This document shows positions 28,912 through 40,671 of a stretch of 64,000 bases of DNA, piece after piece. The notes below the pieces were generated by a model. The model was not told the DNA's origin. It saw nothing but the letters and a program-made list of their open reading frames with translations, and did no database searches. This DNA is from Neptunomonas concharum (GTDB lineage Bacteria; Pseudomonadota; Gammaproteobacteria; Pseudomonadales; Balneatricaceae). Made by a program: the position numbers and the translations under genes. The number at the start of each line of letters is the position of its first letter. Within the stretch, counting starts at the first letter, position 1. The DNA lies in contig NZ_CP043869.1 of assembly GCF_008630635.1 (NCBI RefSeq), positions 2,603,160 through 2,667,159 on the forward strand, in the 5' to 3' direction.

Positions 28912-29433
28912 ATGAATGAAGATAATTTCGACAACCTTGAATATGACGATGAAAACTGGGTCAGCCGCTCGCAGAAGAAACGAGACGTCGAGGCATTGCA
29001 AGATATTGGCGTAAGACTGGTCGAGCTAAAACCCGATCAACTTGAAAAAATAGACATTAGCGATACCCTTCGTGATGCGGTCATCGAGGCAAAGCGTCTG
29101 ACTTCACGCAGCGCTATCCGCCGACATATGCAATATATCGGTAAACTCATGCGCAATGAAGATGGCGAAGAGATACAAGCGGCCATTGACCGCTTTGATG
29201 TCACAACCCAGGCGCATAATCAGGTTTTTCATAAGTTGGAAAAGTGGCGGGACCGGCTCATTAATAATGAGAAAGGGATGTTGGATGTTATTTTAACGGA
29301 ATACCCACAGACTGATATGCAACACCTAAGACAGTTAGTACGAAACGCTCAGAAAGAGCAGAGTCAAAATAAACCACCGGCAGCCACCCGCAAATTATTT
29401 AAATATTTGCGGGAGCTTGAAGAGACTCGTTAG
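28912..29433 (+). CDS. darP: Ribosome-associated protein DarP (YjgA family)
   Basis: Binds late 50S precursors and helps peptidyl transferase centre maturation in Escherichia coli. The start at 28912, four bases after the mgtE stop, gives 173 residues beginning MNEDNFDNLEYDDENWVSRS, then KRDVEALQDIGVRLVEL and SRSAIRRHMQYIGKLMR, all typical of the family. The longer frame that opens at 28870 lies inside mgtE. It ends overlapping the convergent nit gene by four bases. Confidence 0.93.
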   Translation: MNEDNFDNLEYDDENWVSRSQKKRDVEALQDIGVRLVELKPDQLEKIDISDTLRDAVIEAKRLTSRSAIRRHMQYIGKLMRNEDGEEIQAAIDRFDVTTQAHNQVFHKLEKWRDRLINNEKGMLDVILTEYPQTDMQHLRQLVRNAQKEQSQNKPPAATRKLFKYLRELEETR

Positions 29434-30245
29434 ACGGATCGCCTGTGCTGAAGCACAGGCATCTTCTGCCTGATACACCTTAACAGTTCCTGATCGATCT
29501 CGGCAACAGCGACCCCTTCCCCTCTCGTCAAGCGGCTGGCAACACCCCCCCATGGATCGACAATCATAGACTGCCCGGACGTTTCTCTCGCTTCATCGTG
29601 ACGTCCACCTTGATTAGCACCTATAATATAGCACTGCGTTTCTATCGCCCGAGCTCGTAGCAACACCTCCCAATGCGCCTCACCGGTAACCCGCGTAAAC
29701 GCAGAGGGGACAACAATGATATCCGCGCCTCGCTCTCTCAACGCCCAGAAATGATGGGGGAAACGCAAGTCATAACAGATGCTTAAACCAACGCCACCCA
29801 GCGGCGTATCCACAACTACTAAGTGATCACCAGGCTCTACAAAATGGGACTCACGATAGCTACCCTGCCCATCGGATACATCCACATCGAAAAGGTGGCG
29901 TTTATCATAGCGAGCAACTTGCTCACCCTTATCCGAAAACACCACGAGTGAAGAACGTACCCGCGTCGACTGCGGTGTCGAGGTTAATACCGGGAAGGAA
30001 CCTGCAAATATCCAAACCGCTAGCTCTCGAGCTAACTCGCTAAGCCAATGAAAAACGCTACCCGTTTTTTCTTCATCCTTAGCAAGCTCGTATAAATTTT
30101 GACTATTAAATAAGGCAAAGTTTTCAGGCAATAGCAACAAGTTTGCGCCCTGAGCTGCCGCTTCACGGAGCAATCGCTCTGCCTGCTTTAAGTTAGAGAT
30201 GACTGTCGCTCCAGAAACCATCTGGATCGCCGCTACTTTACTCAT
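29430..30245 (-). CDS. Carbon-nitrogen hydrolase, Nit2/YafV-like (nitrilase superfamily)
   Basis: Cytoplasmic amidase of the nitrilase superfamily; related bacterial Nit proteins remove deaminated glutathione or act as omega-amidases. The catalytic triad is Glu41 (LLLPENF), Lys115 (YDKRHLFD) and Cys157 (SICYDLRFP). 271 residues. Its start overlaps the yhdP stop by four bases, so it is in the mreB-yhdP transcription unit. The particular substrate is inferred only from the close similarity in motif spacing to Nit1/Nit2. Confidence 0.88.
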   Translation of the reverse strand: MSKVAAIQMVSGATVISNLKQAERLLREAAAQGANLLLLPENFALFNSQNLYELAKDEEKTGSVFHWLSELARELAVWIFAGSFPVLTSTPQSTRVRSSLVVFSDKGEQVARYDKRHLFDVDVSDGQGSYRESHFVEPGDHLVVVDTPLGGVGLSICYDLRFPHHFWALRERGADIIVVPSAFTRVTGEAHWEVLLRARAIETQCYIIGANQGGRHDEARETSGQSMIVDPWGGVASRLTRGEGVAVAEIDQELLRCIRQKMPVLQHRRSV

Positions 30246-33200
30246 TGTGCTCCCCCTGGCTGCAAATCACTCTGCTGTTCATCAGGTTTATTTACCAACG
30301 ATTTAATAGAGGGCTCTCCCCATGGACCTGAAAGCTCATAACTCAAGGTAGATACTTTCTCCAGCTTATCCCCCATGAGCTTATCTATGAGAAAAACAGC
30401 ACCGGCTATCTGTGGTGCACCCAACAATACAGCTGCAATGGGTAGATTTCCTGTGACAGGAAGCACCACTTCCATTCGACTATCCAAAGTCTGATTTGCG
30501 ATATCTAGACTTCCTGAGAGTTCAACATTGGCAGATGGCCCTGAAAGCTCCAGTGGCTTTTGACTTTGTGCAACCCCATTGGTAAGCACGTAGTCCGCAC
30601 TTAATCGATCGAAAGCAACACCCTTTTCAACCAAGTCTGAAAAATTCAAGCTTAAGCGGCGTGCTAGGGTATTAAGATTGAGAATGCCAAAAATACGTAA
30701 AATATTACTGGTTTCCCCTGTCTCAACCAAACGCCCTTTTTTTAATAACATTGTGAAAGGGCCATTTAAACTCGACGCTTGAAAATGCCAAGGATAGCCT
30801 GTCCAAAAAAGCTTGCTCTCAAAGAAACTCTGTTGCGACTCCAATACATTGCTATACCCAAAGGTTGACAGTAATTGCCCAAAATCCTTGCCTTCCAACG
30901 TTCCCTCAAAGAAACTAACTGGCTGTTGCTGGCGTATTTCCCAACCAGCGCTACCTTTGAACTGAAAATCCAATAAACTACCTTGTAGATTCTTTAGCGA
31001 CATAGCTCCTTTGTCTAAAGTCTCTATCGTAGCGCTCCACTGACCTAACGGCGTCCCTTTCCACACTAACTGATCAATCGCCAGATCAACACTAGGCCAA
31101 CCTGATAAATCATAAACTTCAGATTTGGGCGTGGTCAGCTGCTCCAATGAACTCATTGAGTCTGATTCAACCTTAAGGTGCTTAAGCTTCAGGGAGTATA
31201 CGCCGCGAGTGTTAGGCACCAGTTCACCATTCACCTGCGGGCTGGCAACAGCCAAAGAGAAACCTTCGATGGACTCTCGATATTTCAAATCTAGGTCGTT
31301 GATTGCCACATCACCCATTTTAAGTTGCCCAATGGACATTGCTATTTGCATGGGTACTTTAGGTGCTTCTGTAGCTGTCTTTTGATTTTTTGCCTGAGAA
31401 GCGTCCCATATCTCATTCCTTTGTAGAAAGTGATATACCTCCTGTGCATTCACGGCCTCTAGTGCCCCATCAATCGTAAACCCGCTCTCGGTAGGCTCGT
31501 TAGGGCGATCTCCCCCAAACCGAAGCCGCGTCCATGATACTCCCTCGTTATTCTCCTTGGTCACTCCTCTTAGCTTATCGCTCAAGTTATAACGCCAAAC
31601 AGAAGCCGTATTACCTAGCTGTCCAACCACCTGTAGCGAAGACGTATTACCAGCCTCTTTCCCCAAAGGAGCAGGTGCTTCTATGACAGTCCCGCGAAGA
31701 TCAGAGTCCACCACTAACTTATTGCATAGTGCAGACCCTGAACAAAGATCAAGCCGTGCATTTAGCGGTATATCTCCTGACACGCTGTTCACTAAAGGGA
31801 GAGATAGCCAGCTCATAATCGCTGACGCATCAGCTACACTGCTAAGATAAATACGCGAAAGCTGAGGCAACTCTTTAGTAGCTGGCACCGTTTCTATGCG
31901 AGCATTAACCGGCCGCCCTAAGAACTGCCCGGTAATTTTTTTCGAAGCCAACCCTCGTGCTGAGGTGTAATCAAGCTCACCCGAGACACGAGTAAATGAA
32001 ATATTGCTTTTACTATCCGTGAGCTGCACATTATTCAGCTGACCATGCACCTTAATATCAGGGTTTTGCTTACCTTGAAGCGGTAAATTAACCCGCACCT
32101 CTGTTTGGTGACGCCCCGAAAGTTCCCACGCTTCGAACCCCTCCCCCACGCTCTCTTTTAAGCTCGTGGTTAGTAAAGTTTGGATATCACTCGCACTACC
32201 AGAAAGGCGAGTTTCAACCGTGAGAAGGTCGGAGTCTGATGGAAGACTTACTGACACATATTCAGCCTGGCTAGATAGTAACGTCGCTTGCCTACTTTCA
32301 ATCTGCAAGTCACCTTGATCGAAGCTGAGAAGAAGGTCTACTTGAGTAACTTCAGGCCAATCCGGCTGGAATTTTACGGTAGCATCTTCAACATCAAAAA
32401 ATAATTGAACGGTAGGGGGCGCCCTTCCTTCCATAATCCGTGTGCCTGTTCTTAGCAACAGCATCCCGTCATTCACTCGCCCGCCTTTTATCCCCTCTTT
32501 TACCCATTGCCATAAGCCTTCGCCCACCTCTTGCGGCGGCATATAGGAAGCAGCCTGAAGACCATCTGCATCCTTAAGAGCGATGAGTAACACTAGCTCA
32601 GTTTGATGGCGCCGATCGATTGGTAAAAACATACTGAAACGACCCGCAGCGGTCAGCGATGAGTTTTTCAGATTAAGCAAATTACTACTGACCGTTACGA
32701 CAGGCCGTTCATGTCCCTCTCGGGCTTCAATGTTCCAGCTTACACGCCCCTGCGCCTGATCATAATGCCAATTTTCAGCAAACAGATCAGGAAATCCCAT
32801 GACAAAATCCGTAGTATGTAAGTCGATTGAACCGCCATCGGGCCGAATAGTTAAGCGCCCTGAAACATTCCCGAGATGAGGTGCCCCGTAGTAGTCCTGA
32901 ACCGTAACCTGATCCAGGTCAGCCGCACCAGAAAACTGGCTAAGCTCTTCTGGACTCTCCCAAGACAACAGTAAGTTTTTCACTTTACCTGTGGGTTTAA
33001 GCGTCACCAATGCATCCTGAATCTCTTCATGAACATAAGGTTTGTTTTTGAACCAGTCAGACAACTGCAAAAGATCAAGCTCCGTAGCACCCACGCTTAG
33101 CAATTGAGGCGTGCCTGATTTCCATCGAAAATTCACAAACTGCTTAGGCAACAATAACTGCTGATTGACTGTAGACAGCAGCATATCCGAGATCACTAGT

Positions 33201-34135
33201 TGGTACTGTTCATGTTGTGTAGGCTGCAAGGAAAAGTTCAGTCGGCTTGCTTGTAGCGTATCCAGCCCTTCTTCTTGAAACTCCAGTTGGCTTAATTCCA
33301 CATCACCTTGTAAGGCAGTAATGCGCCCTTTATCGAAGGTTGCCCATACTTCAGTATCCAACTCCAACCGAGTGGGAGTGATGGGTAATTCAATTGCCTT
33401 CAACTCAAGTAGATGCTGCCCTAGATTTTTAGCACGCGCATAAAAACTAATGGCGCCCTCTAATGGCTGTTCTTCAGGTAAACGACCAGCCTCAATAGCA
33501 AACTCGAAGTCCGATGTTCCCGTTGGCAGGTGGATAACTGCCGAACCATATATGCGATGCTGATCTCTAGCATTATTTAAAGAAAACACCATTGGAGAGA
33601 TATATCTGACATCTCCAGTTTCAGGGTGCAATAACAGACTGATATTTTCAAACGAGGCTTCGGGTTGGCGTATCAGGGTTTGAATCAGACGTTTAGAGAA
33701 ATCCAGCTGCTCAGAACTATTTTTAGTCTCACCAGAGTCAACAGCTACCCATCTGCCCTCTTGCTGCCACAGTGCTATTTCTGCTTGCGCTATTTTCAGG
33801 CTCGCAAAAATTGGCGCCCACTCATATACAGATGCAAAGAAATCAAACTTAGCTTCGAGTTTATGAATTTTGAGGTGCCTGACAGGCCCTTGTTCAGAGT
33901 CGGAGGTGCTCTCCAGATCGGATATGATAAGTGTGGGATACAGCTGCTCCCAGCTTGCTTTGATAGAGCCTATTTGAATGCGCGTCCCTGTTTGGCTCGA
34001 CAGGTAAGATTCAATTTTTGTTTTTTGCGTGCCAATTGCAGGAAACGCGTACTTCAAAGCCGCCACAGCGATAGCTGATAGTAAAATCAGCGATAGTGCT
34101 ACCCAGCCTAACCCGCTATCGATACGTCTTAGCAT
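30242..34135 (-). CDS. yhdP: YhdP-family AsmA-like lipid-transfer protein
   Basis: Very large (1297 residues) inner-membrane-anchored periplasmic protein of the YhdP/AsmA-like family, thought with TamB and YdbH to carry phospholipids to the outer membrane through a long beta-groove. One N-terminal helix (about residues 10-30) is followed by beta-rich repeats, and the AsmA C-terminal region (about 1080-1270) has FGILNLNTLARRLSLNFSDL, a family signature, and LPVTGNLPIAAVLLGAPQIAGAVFL. It lies between rng and nit as in many proteobacteria. Lipid transfer is known from Escherichia coli work, not shown here. Confidence 0.93.
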   Translation of the reverse strand: MLRRIDSGLGWVALSLILLSAIAVAALKYAFPAIGTQKTKIESYLSSQTGTRIQIGSIKASWEQLYPTLIISDLESTSDSEQGPVRHLKIHKLEAKFDFFASVYEWAPIFASLKIAQAEIALWQQEGRWVAVDSGETKNSSEQLDFSKRLIQTLIRQPEASFENISLLLHPETGDVRYISPMVFSLNNARDQHRIYGSAVIHLPTGTSDFEFAIEAGRLPEEQPLEGAISFYARAKNLGQHLLELKAIELPITPTRLELDTEVWATFDKGRITALQGDVELSQLEFQEEGLDTLQASRLNFSLQPTQHEQYQLVISDMLLSTVNQQLLLPKQFVNFRWKSGTPQLLSVGATELDLLQLSDWFKNKPYVHEEIQDALVTLKPTGKVKNLLLSWESPEELSQFSGAADLDQVTVQDYYGAPHLGNVSGRLTIRPDGGSIDLHTTDFVMGFPDLFAENWHYDQAQGRVSWNIEAREGHERPVVTVSSNLLNLKNSSLTAAGRFSMFLPIDRRHQTELVLLIALKDADGLQAASYMPPQEVGEGLWQWVKEGIKGGRVNDGMLLLRTGTRIMEGRAPPTVQLFFDVEDATVKFQPDWPEVTQVDLLLSFDQGDLQIESRQATLLSSQAEYVSVSLPSDSDLLTVETRLSGSASDIQTLLTTSLKESVGEGFEAWELSGRHQTEVRVNLPLQGKQNPDIKVHGQLNNVQLTDSKSNISFTRVSGELDYTSARGLASKKITGQFLGRPVNARIETVPATKELPQLSRIYLSSVADASAIMSWLSLPLVNSVSGDIPLNARLDLCSGSALCNKLVVDSDLRGTVIEAPAPLGKEAGNTSSLQVVGQLGNTASVWRYNLSDKLRGVTKENNEGVSWTRLRFGGDRPNEPTESGFTIDGALEAVNAQEVYHFLQRNEIWDASQAKNQKTATEAPKVPMQIAMSIGQLKMGDVAINDLDLKYRESIEGFSLAVASPQVNGELVPNTRGVYSLKLKHLKVESDSMSSLEQLTTPKSEVYDLSGWPSVDLAIDQLVWKGTPLGQWSATIETLDKGAMSLKNLQGSLLDFQFKGSAGWEIRQQQPVSFFEGTLEGKDFGQLLSTFGYSNVLESQQSFFESKLFWTGYPWHFQASSLNGPFTMLLKKGRLVETGETSNILRIFGILNLNTLARRLSLNFSDLVEKGVAFDRLSADYVLTNGVAQSQKPLELSGPSANVELSGSLDIANQTLDSRMEVVLPVTGNLPIAAVLLGAPQIAGAVFLIDKLMGDKLEKVSTLSYELSGPWGEPSIKSLVNKPDEQQSDLQPGGAQ

Positions 34136-34157
34136 TGATTTTTTCCAATCTGCACAA

Positions 34158-35642
34158 TCAGCGCAGTACTACATCATACTGCTCAGGACTGTACATCGCT
34201 TCCACTTGGAAACGAATCGTTTTATTAATAAAGGCTTCTAGTTCAGCCACATGATCAGACGCATCATCTGTCAAATACTCAACAACGGCAGAGGATGCTA
34301 AGACTAAATACGTTTCCGTGTCATAAGCACGGTGCTGACGAAGAATCTCTCTAAAAATCTCATAACAGACGGTTTCTGGCGTTTTAATCGAACCTCGCCC
34401 CTGACACTGATTACAAGGTTCGCACAGTATGTGCTCCAAGCTTTCACGTGTGCGCTTTCGAGTCATTTCAACCAGACCCAGCTCTGAAACCCCCGTAACC
34501 TTGCACTTAGCATGATCCCGTTCTAAAACTCTTTCCAGCGTACGCAACACCTGCCGCTGATGCTCCTGCAACTCCATATCAATGAAGTCGATGATAATAA
34601 TACCACCTAAGTTTCTTAATCTAAGCTGTCTACCTATCGCCGTTGCAGCTTCCAAGTTGGTTTTAAAGATGGTCTCTTCAAGATTTCGGTGGCCAACAAA
34701 TGCCCCCGTGTTAACATCCACAGTGGTCATCGCTTCTGTTTGATCAAAGATCAAATAACCACCTGATTTGAGGTCTACTTTGCGCCCGAGCGCCTTTTGC
34801 ATCTCATCTTCTACATTGTACATATCGAAGATTGGACGCTCTCCGGGGTAATACTCCAACCGATCACGAATTTCAGGAACTAGAGCTTGTGCAAACTCCT
34901 CAGCTTTTTGGAAGGTTTCTCTGGAGTCGATACGAATACGTTCTATACCGCTATGCGCCATATCCCGTAGTGCACGCATATTTAACGGTAGATCTTCATA
35001 CACAATACTGGGCACGGGCGCCGTTGTTAGCTTGCGCTCAATCGCCTTCCATAAGCGCTGTAAGAACTGCACATCTGCCTGAAGCTCCGCCTCTGCGGCA
35101 CCTTCAGCAACCGTTCGTAGAATAAAACCCGCTTGGTCAATTTCGTCTGATTTTTCTTCTACACAGCTTTGTAAGGCATTACGTAAGCGTTCACGCTCCT
35201 CAGCATCCTCTATACGCTGTGATACACCAATATGGCTATTGGCTGGCATATAAACCAAGTAACGAGATGGGATGGAGATATGTGTGGTTAATCTAGCACC
35301 CTTGGTGCCGATAGGGTCTTTAGTCACTTGAACAACTAAAGATTGCCCTTCTCTGAGTACTTGAGAGATAGATGTACTATTTTTCTCTTCGCTACTCGAC
35401 TGCTGTGGCAAAACATCCTCAACATGGATAAAGGCTGCACGCTCCAAGCCTATTTCAACAAAAGCCGCTTGCATACCTGGCAATACCCTGACCACTTTCC
35501 CTTGGTAGATATTCCCAACAATACCTCGCCGTGCAGATCGCTCGACATAAATTTCCTGAGGCATTCCATTCTCTATTACAGCCACCCGCGTTTCCATGGG
35601 TGTGAAGTTGATGAGTATCTCTTCACCGATGCTTGTTGCCAC
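34158..35642 (-). CDS. rng: Ribonuclease G
   Basis: Endoribonuclease of the RNase E/G family, needed for 16S rRNA 5' maturation and mRNA decay. The S1 domain (about residues 25-120) starts at RGIVGNIYQGKV, the DNase I-like catalytic region has TVDVNTGAFVGHRNLEET and IIIIDFIDM (metal-binding Asp residues), and CEPCNQCQGRG is the zinc-link. A GTG at 35642 with AGGAAGGT just upstream gives 494 residues, close to the 489 of Escherichia coli; an ATG at 35690 within maf is less likely. Length shows it is RNase G rather than RNase E. Confidence 0.94.
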   Translation of the reverse strand: MATSIGEEILINFTPMETRVAVIENGMPQEIYVERSARRGIVGNIYQGKVVRVLPGMQAAFVEIGLERAAFIHVEDVLPQQSSSEEKNSTSISQVLREGQSLVVQVTKDPIGTKGARLTTHISIPSRYLVYMPANSHIGVSQRIEDAEERERLRNALQSCVEEKSDEIDQAGFILRTVAEGAAEAELQADVQFLQRLWKAIERKLTTAPVPSIVYEDLPLNMRALRDMAHSGIERIRIDSRETFQKAEEFAQALVPEIRDRLEYYPGERPIFDMYNVEDEMQKALGRKVDLKSGGYLIFDQTEAMTTVDVNTGAFVGHRNLEETIFKTNLEAATAIGRQLRLRNLGGIIIIDFIDMELQEHQRQVLRTLERVLERDHAKCKVTGVSELGLVEMTRKRTRESLEHILCEPCNQCQGRGSIKTPETVCYEIFREILRQHRAYDTETYLVLASSAVVEYLTDDASDHVAELEAFINKTIRFQVEAMYSPEQYDVVLR

Positions 35643-35667
35643 AGGTACCTTCCTGTTTTTTAGGTCG

Positions 35668-36249
35668 TTATGTCCAATATTGGATTCCATTTTCTTCTAG
35701 GAGTTCAGCCGTTTCGGCTAAGGGTAAGCCCACCACCGATGAATAACTCCCTTCTATCTTATCAACAAAAACAGCACCCAATCCTTGGATACCATACCCT
35801 CCGGCTTTATCCTGAGGCTCACCGGTCAACCAGTAACGACGACACTGCGCCTCATTCAGGGTTTTAAACGTCACTTTTGTTGAAACAACCAGTCCTTTGG
35901 TTTCTCCAAGTATAGTCAATGCAACGCCAGTTATAACGTCATGTGTTTTACCCGACAACCGCATCAACATCGATACGGCTTCCTCTTCATTCTCGGGCTT
36001 TCCCAAAATCGCGCCATTAATAACAACACTGGTATCGGAGCCAAGCACTCCCACAGACGGAGAATCAGCAAAACGCTCATGACCAACCTTTGATTTTTCA
36101 CAAGCTAAACGGAGCACATACGTCTCAGGCGTTTCATTGGGGAGTACGCTCTCGTCGATATCGACACTCACTTGCGTAAAACGAACACCTATTTGCTGTA
36201 AAAGCTCTTTTCGGCGGGGAGAAGCAGAAGCGAGTATCAACGATTTCAT
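35668..36249 (-). CDS. maf: Maf/YhdE nucleoside triphosphate pyrophosphatase
   Basis: House-cleaning pyrophosphatase hydrolysing dTTP, UTP and modified forms. 193 residues: LILASASPRRKELLQQIG at the start, then DETPETYVLR-like PNETPETYVLRLACEK, LGSDTSVVINGAILGKP and DKAGGYGIQG. The last motif is that of the YhdE-type dTTPase branch. Position between mreD and rng is conserved. Confidence 0.93.
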   Translation of the reverse strand: MKSLILASASPRRKELLQQIGVRFTQVSVDIDESVLPNETPETYVLRLACEKSKVGHERFADSPSVGVLGSDTSVVINGAILGKPENEEEAVSMLMRLSGKTHDVITGVALTILGETKGLVVSTKVTFKTLNEAQCRRYWLTGEPQDKAGGYGIQGLGAVFVDKIEGSYSSVVGLPLAETAELLEENGIQYWT

Positions 36250-36285
36250 AAATTCACAGAAGAACTCTTTAAAATTAACATCAAA

Positions 36286-36774
36286 TTAGTTAACACGAAA
36301 CGTGCGACGGATACCCCGAAGTAAAACAAACACCCATGGCCACAACAACGCGCTGACTAAAGCTGGCAGCAAAAATACAAGGGTGTCACCAGTGGTACCG
36401 ACAAAAGACTGGATCCAGTGGAAGATCAACTGATTGATACCCACCAGCACAAAAACCATCATTGCTTGCTGCCATAGCGGGTACATACGCAAACGCTTAT
36501 GAAGCACCAGTGTAATGAACGCAACAATCGTCAATGACAAGGCATTCATACCTAACAGACTACCTTTAATCACATCCAACGCTAAGCCTGACACCCAAGC
36601 TGAGCCTATACCAAAACGGTGCGGCAAGGCCATTACCCAATAAATGACGATCATGGCAACCCATTCAGGGCGCCACCAAACCAGCATATCAGGCAGAGGC
36701 ATCTGACTTAACACAAACCCCACTATTAAGGTTCCTACAACAATCAGAACGCCACCAGGGTGCTGATCAGCCAT
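36286..36774 (-). CDS. mreD: Rod shape protein MreD
   Basis: Integral membrane partner of MreC in the elongasome. 162 residues with five or six hydrophobic helices and the family pattern MPLPDMLVWWRPEWVAMIVIYWVMALPHRFGIG in parts. Its start overlaps the mreC end by eight bases, so the two are coupled. Confidence 0.94.
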   Translation of the reverse strand: MADQHPGGVLIVVGTLIVGFVLSQMPLPDMLVWWRPEWVAMIVIYWVMALPHRFGIGSAWVSGLALDVIKGSLLGMNALSLTIVAFITLVLHKRLRMYPLWQQAMMVFVLVGINQLIFHWIQSFVGTTGDTLVFLLPALVSALLWPWVFVLLRGIRRTFRVN

Positions 36775-37651
36775 CGGACACCGCTTCCTCTGTCGAAGGT
36801 TGATCCGTGTTTTCAGCAGGGTCTTGGATAGGTTTTTCTAAATCGTTTACAAGCAATAGATGACGGCTCTTATCGAGTCTTGCGGCAGGCTGCGCTTTCA
36901 CGATAGAAAATGGACGACCCGGATCTCTGACCACACTGGTCACAGTTGCTACTGGGTAACCATAAGGGAAGCGTCCTCCCAAACCGGAAGAGACCAAAAG
37001 ATCTCCCACACGTACATCTGCAGTATCAGGAACATGTTCCAACTCTATCTCATCTAAGACCCCCTTACCTAGAGCGATAGCGCGTAGACCGTTACGATTA
37101 ATCTCGACAGGTAAAGCATGGCGGGCATCCGTAATCAGCATAACCCGACATGTATAGTGGGATGTATCAACCACTTGCCCTAATACACCGCGTGAGTCCA
37201 ATACAGGCTGACCAATAAAAACTCCATCTTCACTACCCTTTCCTAGAATAATTTGATGTTGAAATGGGTCTGGATTAACACCAATAAGTTCAGCTAGTTG
37301 AATCTCATTTTCGATACGCTCACGGCCATTTAGCAACTCTCTTAGACGTACATTTTCTGCAATCAAGGAAGCCATCTGTTGAACTTGCTGCTCTAACAGA
37401 ATCATTTCTGAGCGTAATTGATTGTTCTCTTTCACCAATGCCCGGCGGCTAACAAGCACCCCTGATAAATCATCAGCGACTCGCGAGGGAAGATCCACCA
37501 ACCACTGAATCGGTGTCAAAACCAACGACAAAACGCCACGGGCTTCTTTTGTGCGCGACTGATTGACATCACTAATCATGAACGCGATGGCCAAGATAAC
37601 GAGGATAACGAAAAAAAGGCGGGGAATACCGCCTCTAAATATAGGATTCAT
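36767..37651 (-). CDS. mreC: Rod shape protein MreC
   Basis: Periplasmic elongasome scaffold that activates PBP2-RodA. One N-terminal helix (about residues 10-30), a coiled coil (about 68-110; ENNQLRSEMILLEQQVQQM) and a double beta-barrel domain with QPVLDSRGVLGQVVDTS and GDLLVSSGLGGRFPYGYPVATV. 294 residues; the last 25 are polar and variable. It follows mreB by 58 bases. Confidence 0.95.
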   Translation of the reverse strand: MNPIFRGGIPRLFFVILVILAIAFMISDVNQSRTKEARGVLSLVLTPIQWLVDLPSRVADDLSGVLVSRRALVKENNQLRSEMILLEQQVQQMASLIAENVRLRELLNGRERIENEIQLAELIGVNPDPFQHQIILGKGSEDGVFIGQPVLDSRGVLGQVVDTSHYTCRVMLITDARHALPVEINRNGLRAIALGKGVLDEIELEHVPDTADVRVGDLLVSSGLGGRFPYGYPVATVTSVVRDPGRPFSIVKAQPAARLDKSRHLLLVNDLEKPIQDPAENTDQPSTEEAVSDG

Positions 37652-37709
37652 AGCACCGCTCTCCTAGCAGGAAAGCGGGTGTATTTAAGACATTCCACGA
37701 CAACCGCCG

Positions 37710-38768
<1,059 letters not shown>

Positions 38769-38890
38769 TTACGGGTATAGCCGAAGTATTGTAAAAACAC
38801 GTAACTCTAACAATGGCGGGGATTTAGAGCAAGGAACAAATATGTTAAGTTACCCCTTTTCGCCACAACTGAGACGTCAGTGAGATAAAT

Positions 38891-39178
38891 ATGGCTCTAG
38901 ATAGAACCGATGTAGAAAAAATCGCCCATCTGGCTCGTCTGCAGATCGATGATAATGATGTGCCTGAATATGCCCGAAATTTGTCCAACATTTTGGACTT
39001 AGTAGATCAGATGCAATCTGTCGACACAGATGGAGTCACTCCCCTTGCTCACCCACTTGATGCAGTTCAGCGTCTAAGAGCTGATCAGGTCAGCGAACAG
39101 AACCAACGTGAGCAGCTGCAAGCTGTATCACCTGCTGTAGAAAACGGCCTGTTCCTTGTGCCTAAAGTCATTGAATAA
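38891..39178 (+). CDS. gatC: Aspartyl/glutamyl-tRNA amidotransferase subunit C
   Basis: Small stabilising subunit of the GatCAB complex that converts Glu-tRNA(Gln) and/or Asp-tRNA(Asn) to the amidated form. 95 residues: [13 protein letters not shown] at the start and [16 protein letters not shown], both typical. It begins the gatCAB operon. Confidence 0.95.
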   Translation: MALDRTDVEKIAHLARLQIDDNDVPEYARNLSNILDLVDQMQSVDTDGVTPLAHPLDAVQRLRADQVSEQNQREQLQAVSPAVENGLFLVPKVIE

Positions 39179-39207
39179 TACAGATGCCAGACGATTCAGG
39201 AAAAACC

Positions 39208-40659
39208 ATGTTAAATAAAACACTCGCCGAGCTGGCCAAAGGTCTTGATCAAGGTGAATTCAGTAGCGTTGAACTCACTCAAGCCTATCTTGATCGCATT
39301 AATAAAGAAGATAGCCGTTACAATAGTTTTATCACGGTAACTGATGAACTCGCACTTCGTCAGGCGGCTGATGCTGATGCCATGCGTGCTGCCGGCCAAG
39401 CCACTGCAATGACAGGATTACCGTTAGCCCACAAAGATATTTTTTGTACCCAAGGCGTCCGTACCAGCGCAGGTTCCAAGATGCTGGATAACTTTGTATC
39501 GCCTTACGATGCCACGATCATTCGAAAATTCAATGCAGCAGGCACGGTCAGCTTAGGCAAAACTAATATGGATGAGTTCGCCATGGGCTCATCGAATGAA
39601 TCCAGCTTCTACGGTGCCTGCAAAAACCCTTGGGATCTAGACCGTGTACCTGGCGGGTCATCAGGGGGGTCAGCAGCCGCAATTGCCGCAGGCCTTACAC
39701 CCGCCGCGACGGGCACCGATACTGGCGGCTCTATCCGCCAACCAGCAGCCTTTTGCAACTTAACCGGACTCAAACCGACTTACGGTCGCGTATCACGTTA
39801 CGGAATGATTGCTTATGCATCTTCGCTGGACCAAGGTGGCCCAATGGCACTCACCGCCGAAGACGCCGCTATGATGATGAATGTTATGGCGGGATTGGAC
39901 CCGCTGGACTCCACCAGTACAGATAAAGCGGTACCGGATTATACAGCCTCTTTGGATCAACCTCTTAGCGGCCTGAAGATCGGCTTGCCTAAAGAGTTTT
40001 TTGCCGAGCAACTTAATCCCGAAATCGCCGCCACCGTCCAGGCCGCTATTAAGGAATATGAAGCCTTAGGTGCTACCGTAAAAGAGGTCAGCTTACCCAA
40101 TACAGCGTTATCTGTACCAGCTTACTACATCATTGCCCCCTCAGAAGCCTCTTCCAACCTGTCACGCTTTGATGGTGTTCGCTATGGCTACCGCTGTGAA
40201 GAGCCTAAAGACCTAGAAGATATGTACAAGCGTACCCGTGGTGAAGGCTTCGGCACAGAAGTAAAGCGCCGTATCATGGTCGGCACTTATGCTCTTTCAG
40301 AAGGCTTCTATGACGCCTACTATAAGAAAGCACAGCAGATTCGCCGACTCATCCAGCAGGATTTTGTACGCGTACTCTCTGAAGTCGATGTCATTATGGG
40401 GCCAACGACACCCACAACCGCATTTAAGCTGGGCGAAAAAACCTCCGACCCAGTCGAAATGTATATGGAAGATATCTTCACGCTATCACTCAACTTGGCG
40501 GGCTTACCCGGCATGTCGATTCCTTGCGGATTCAGTAATGGCCTACCTGTAGGCTTGCAGATCATTGGCAACTATTTTGCTGAAGAAAAGCTGCTGAATG
40601 TAGCTCATAAATTCCAGCAGGCAACTGACTGGCATACCCGCAAGCCCGAAGGTATCTGA
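39208..40659 (+). CDS. gatA: Aspartyl/glutamyl-tRNA amidotransferase subunit A
   Basis: Amidase subunit that releases ammonia from glutamine. The amidase signature is complete: Lys76 in [10 protein letters not shown], the glycine/serine stretch [14 protein letters not shown] and [11 protein letters not shown] carry the Ser-cisSer-Lys triad. The ATG at 39208, eight bases after AGG, gives 483 residues and the family-typical start MLNKTLAEL; an upstream ATG at 39184 adds an unconserved leader. It lies between gatC and gatB. Confidence 0.96.
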   Translation: MLNKTLAELAKGLDQGEFSSVELTQAYLDRINKEDSRYNSFITVTDELALRQAADADAMRAAGQATAMTGLPLAHKDIFCTQGVRTSAGSKMLDNFVSPYDATIIRKFNAAGTVSLGKTNMDEFAMGSSNESSFYGACKNPWDLDRVPGGSSGGSAAAIAAGLTPAATGTDTGGSIRQPAAFCNLTGLKPTYGRVSRYGMIAYASSLDQGGPMALTAEDAAMMMNVMAGLDPLDSTSTDKAVPDYTASLDQPLSGLKIGLPKEFFAEQLNPEIAATVQAAIKEYEALGATVKEVSLPNTALSVPAYYIIAPSEASSNLSRFDGVRYGYRCEEPKDLEDMYKRTRGEGFGTEVKRRIMVGTYALSEGFYDAYYKKAQQIRRLIQQDFVRVLSEVDVIMGPTTPTTAFKLGEKTSDPVEMYMEDIFTLSLNLAGLPGMSIPCGFSNGLPVGLQIIGNYFAEEKLLNVAHKFQQATDWHTRKPEGI

Positions 40660-40671
40660 GAGGACATATAG

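Noticed and set aside
29441-29460. Hairpin GCCTGTGC-TGAA-GCACAGGC near the end of the nit gene, considered as a darP terminator
   Set aside because: It lies inside the nit coding region and has no T run after it; palindromic codons may explain it.
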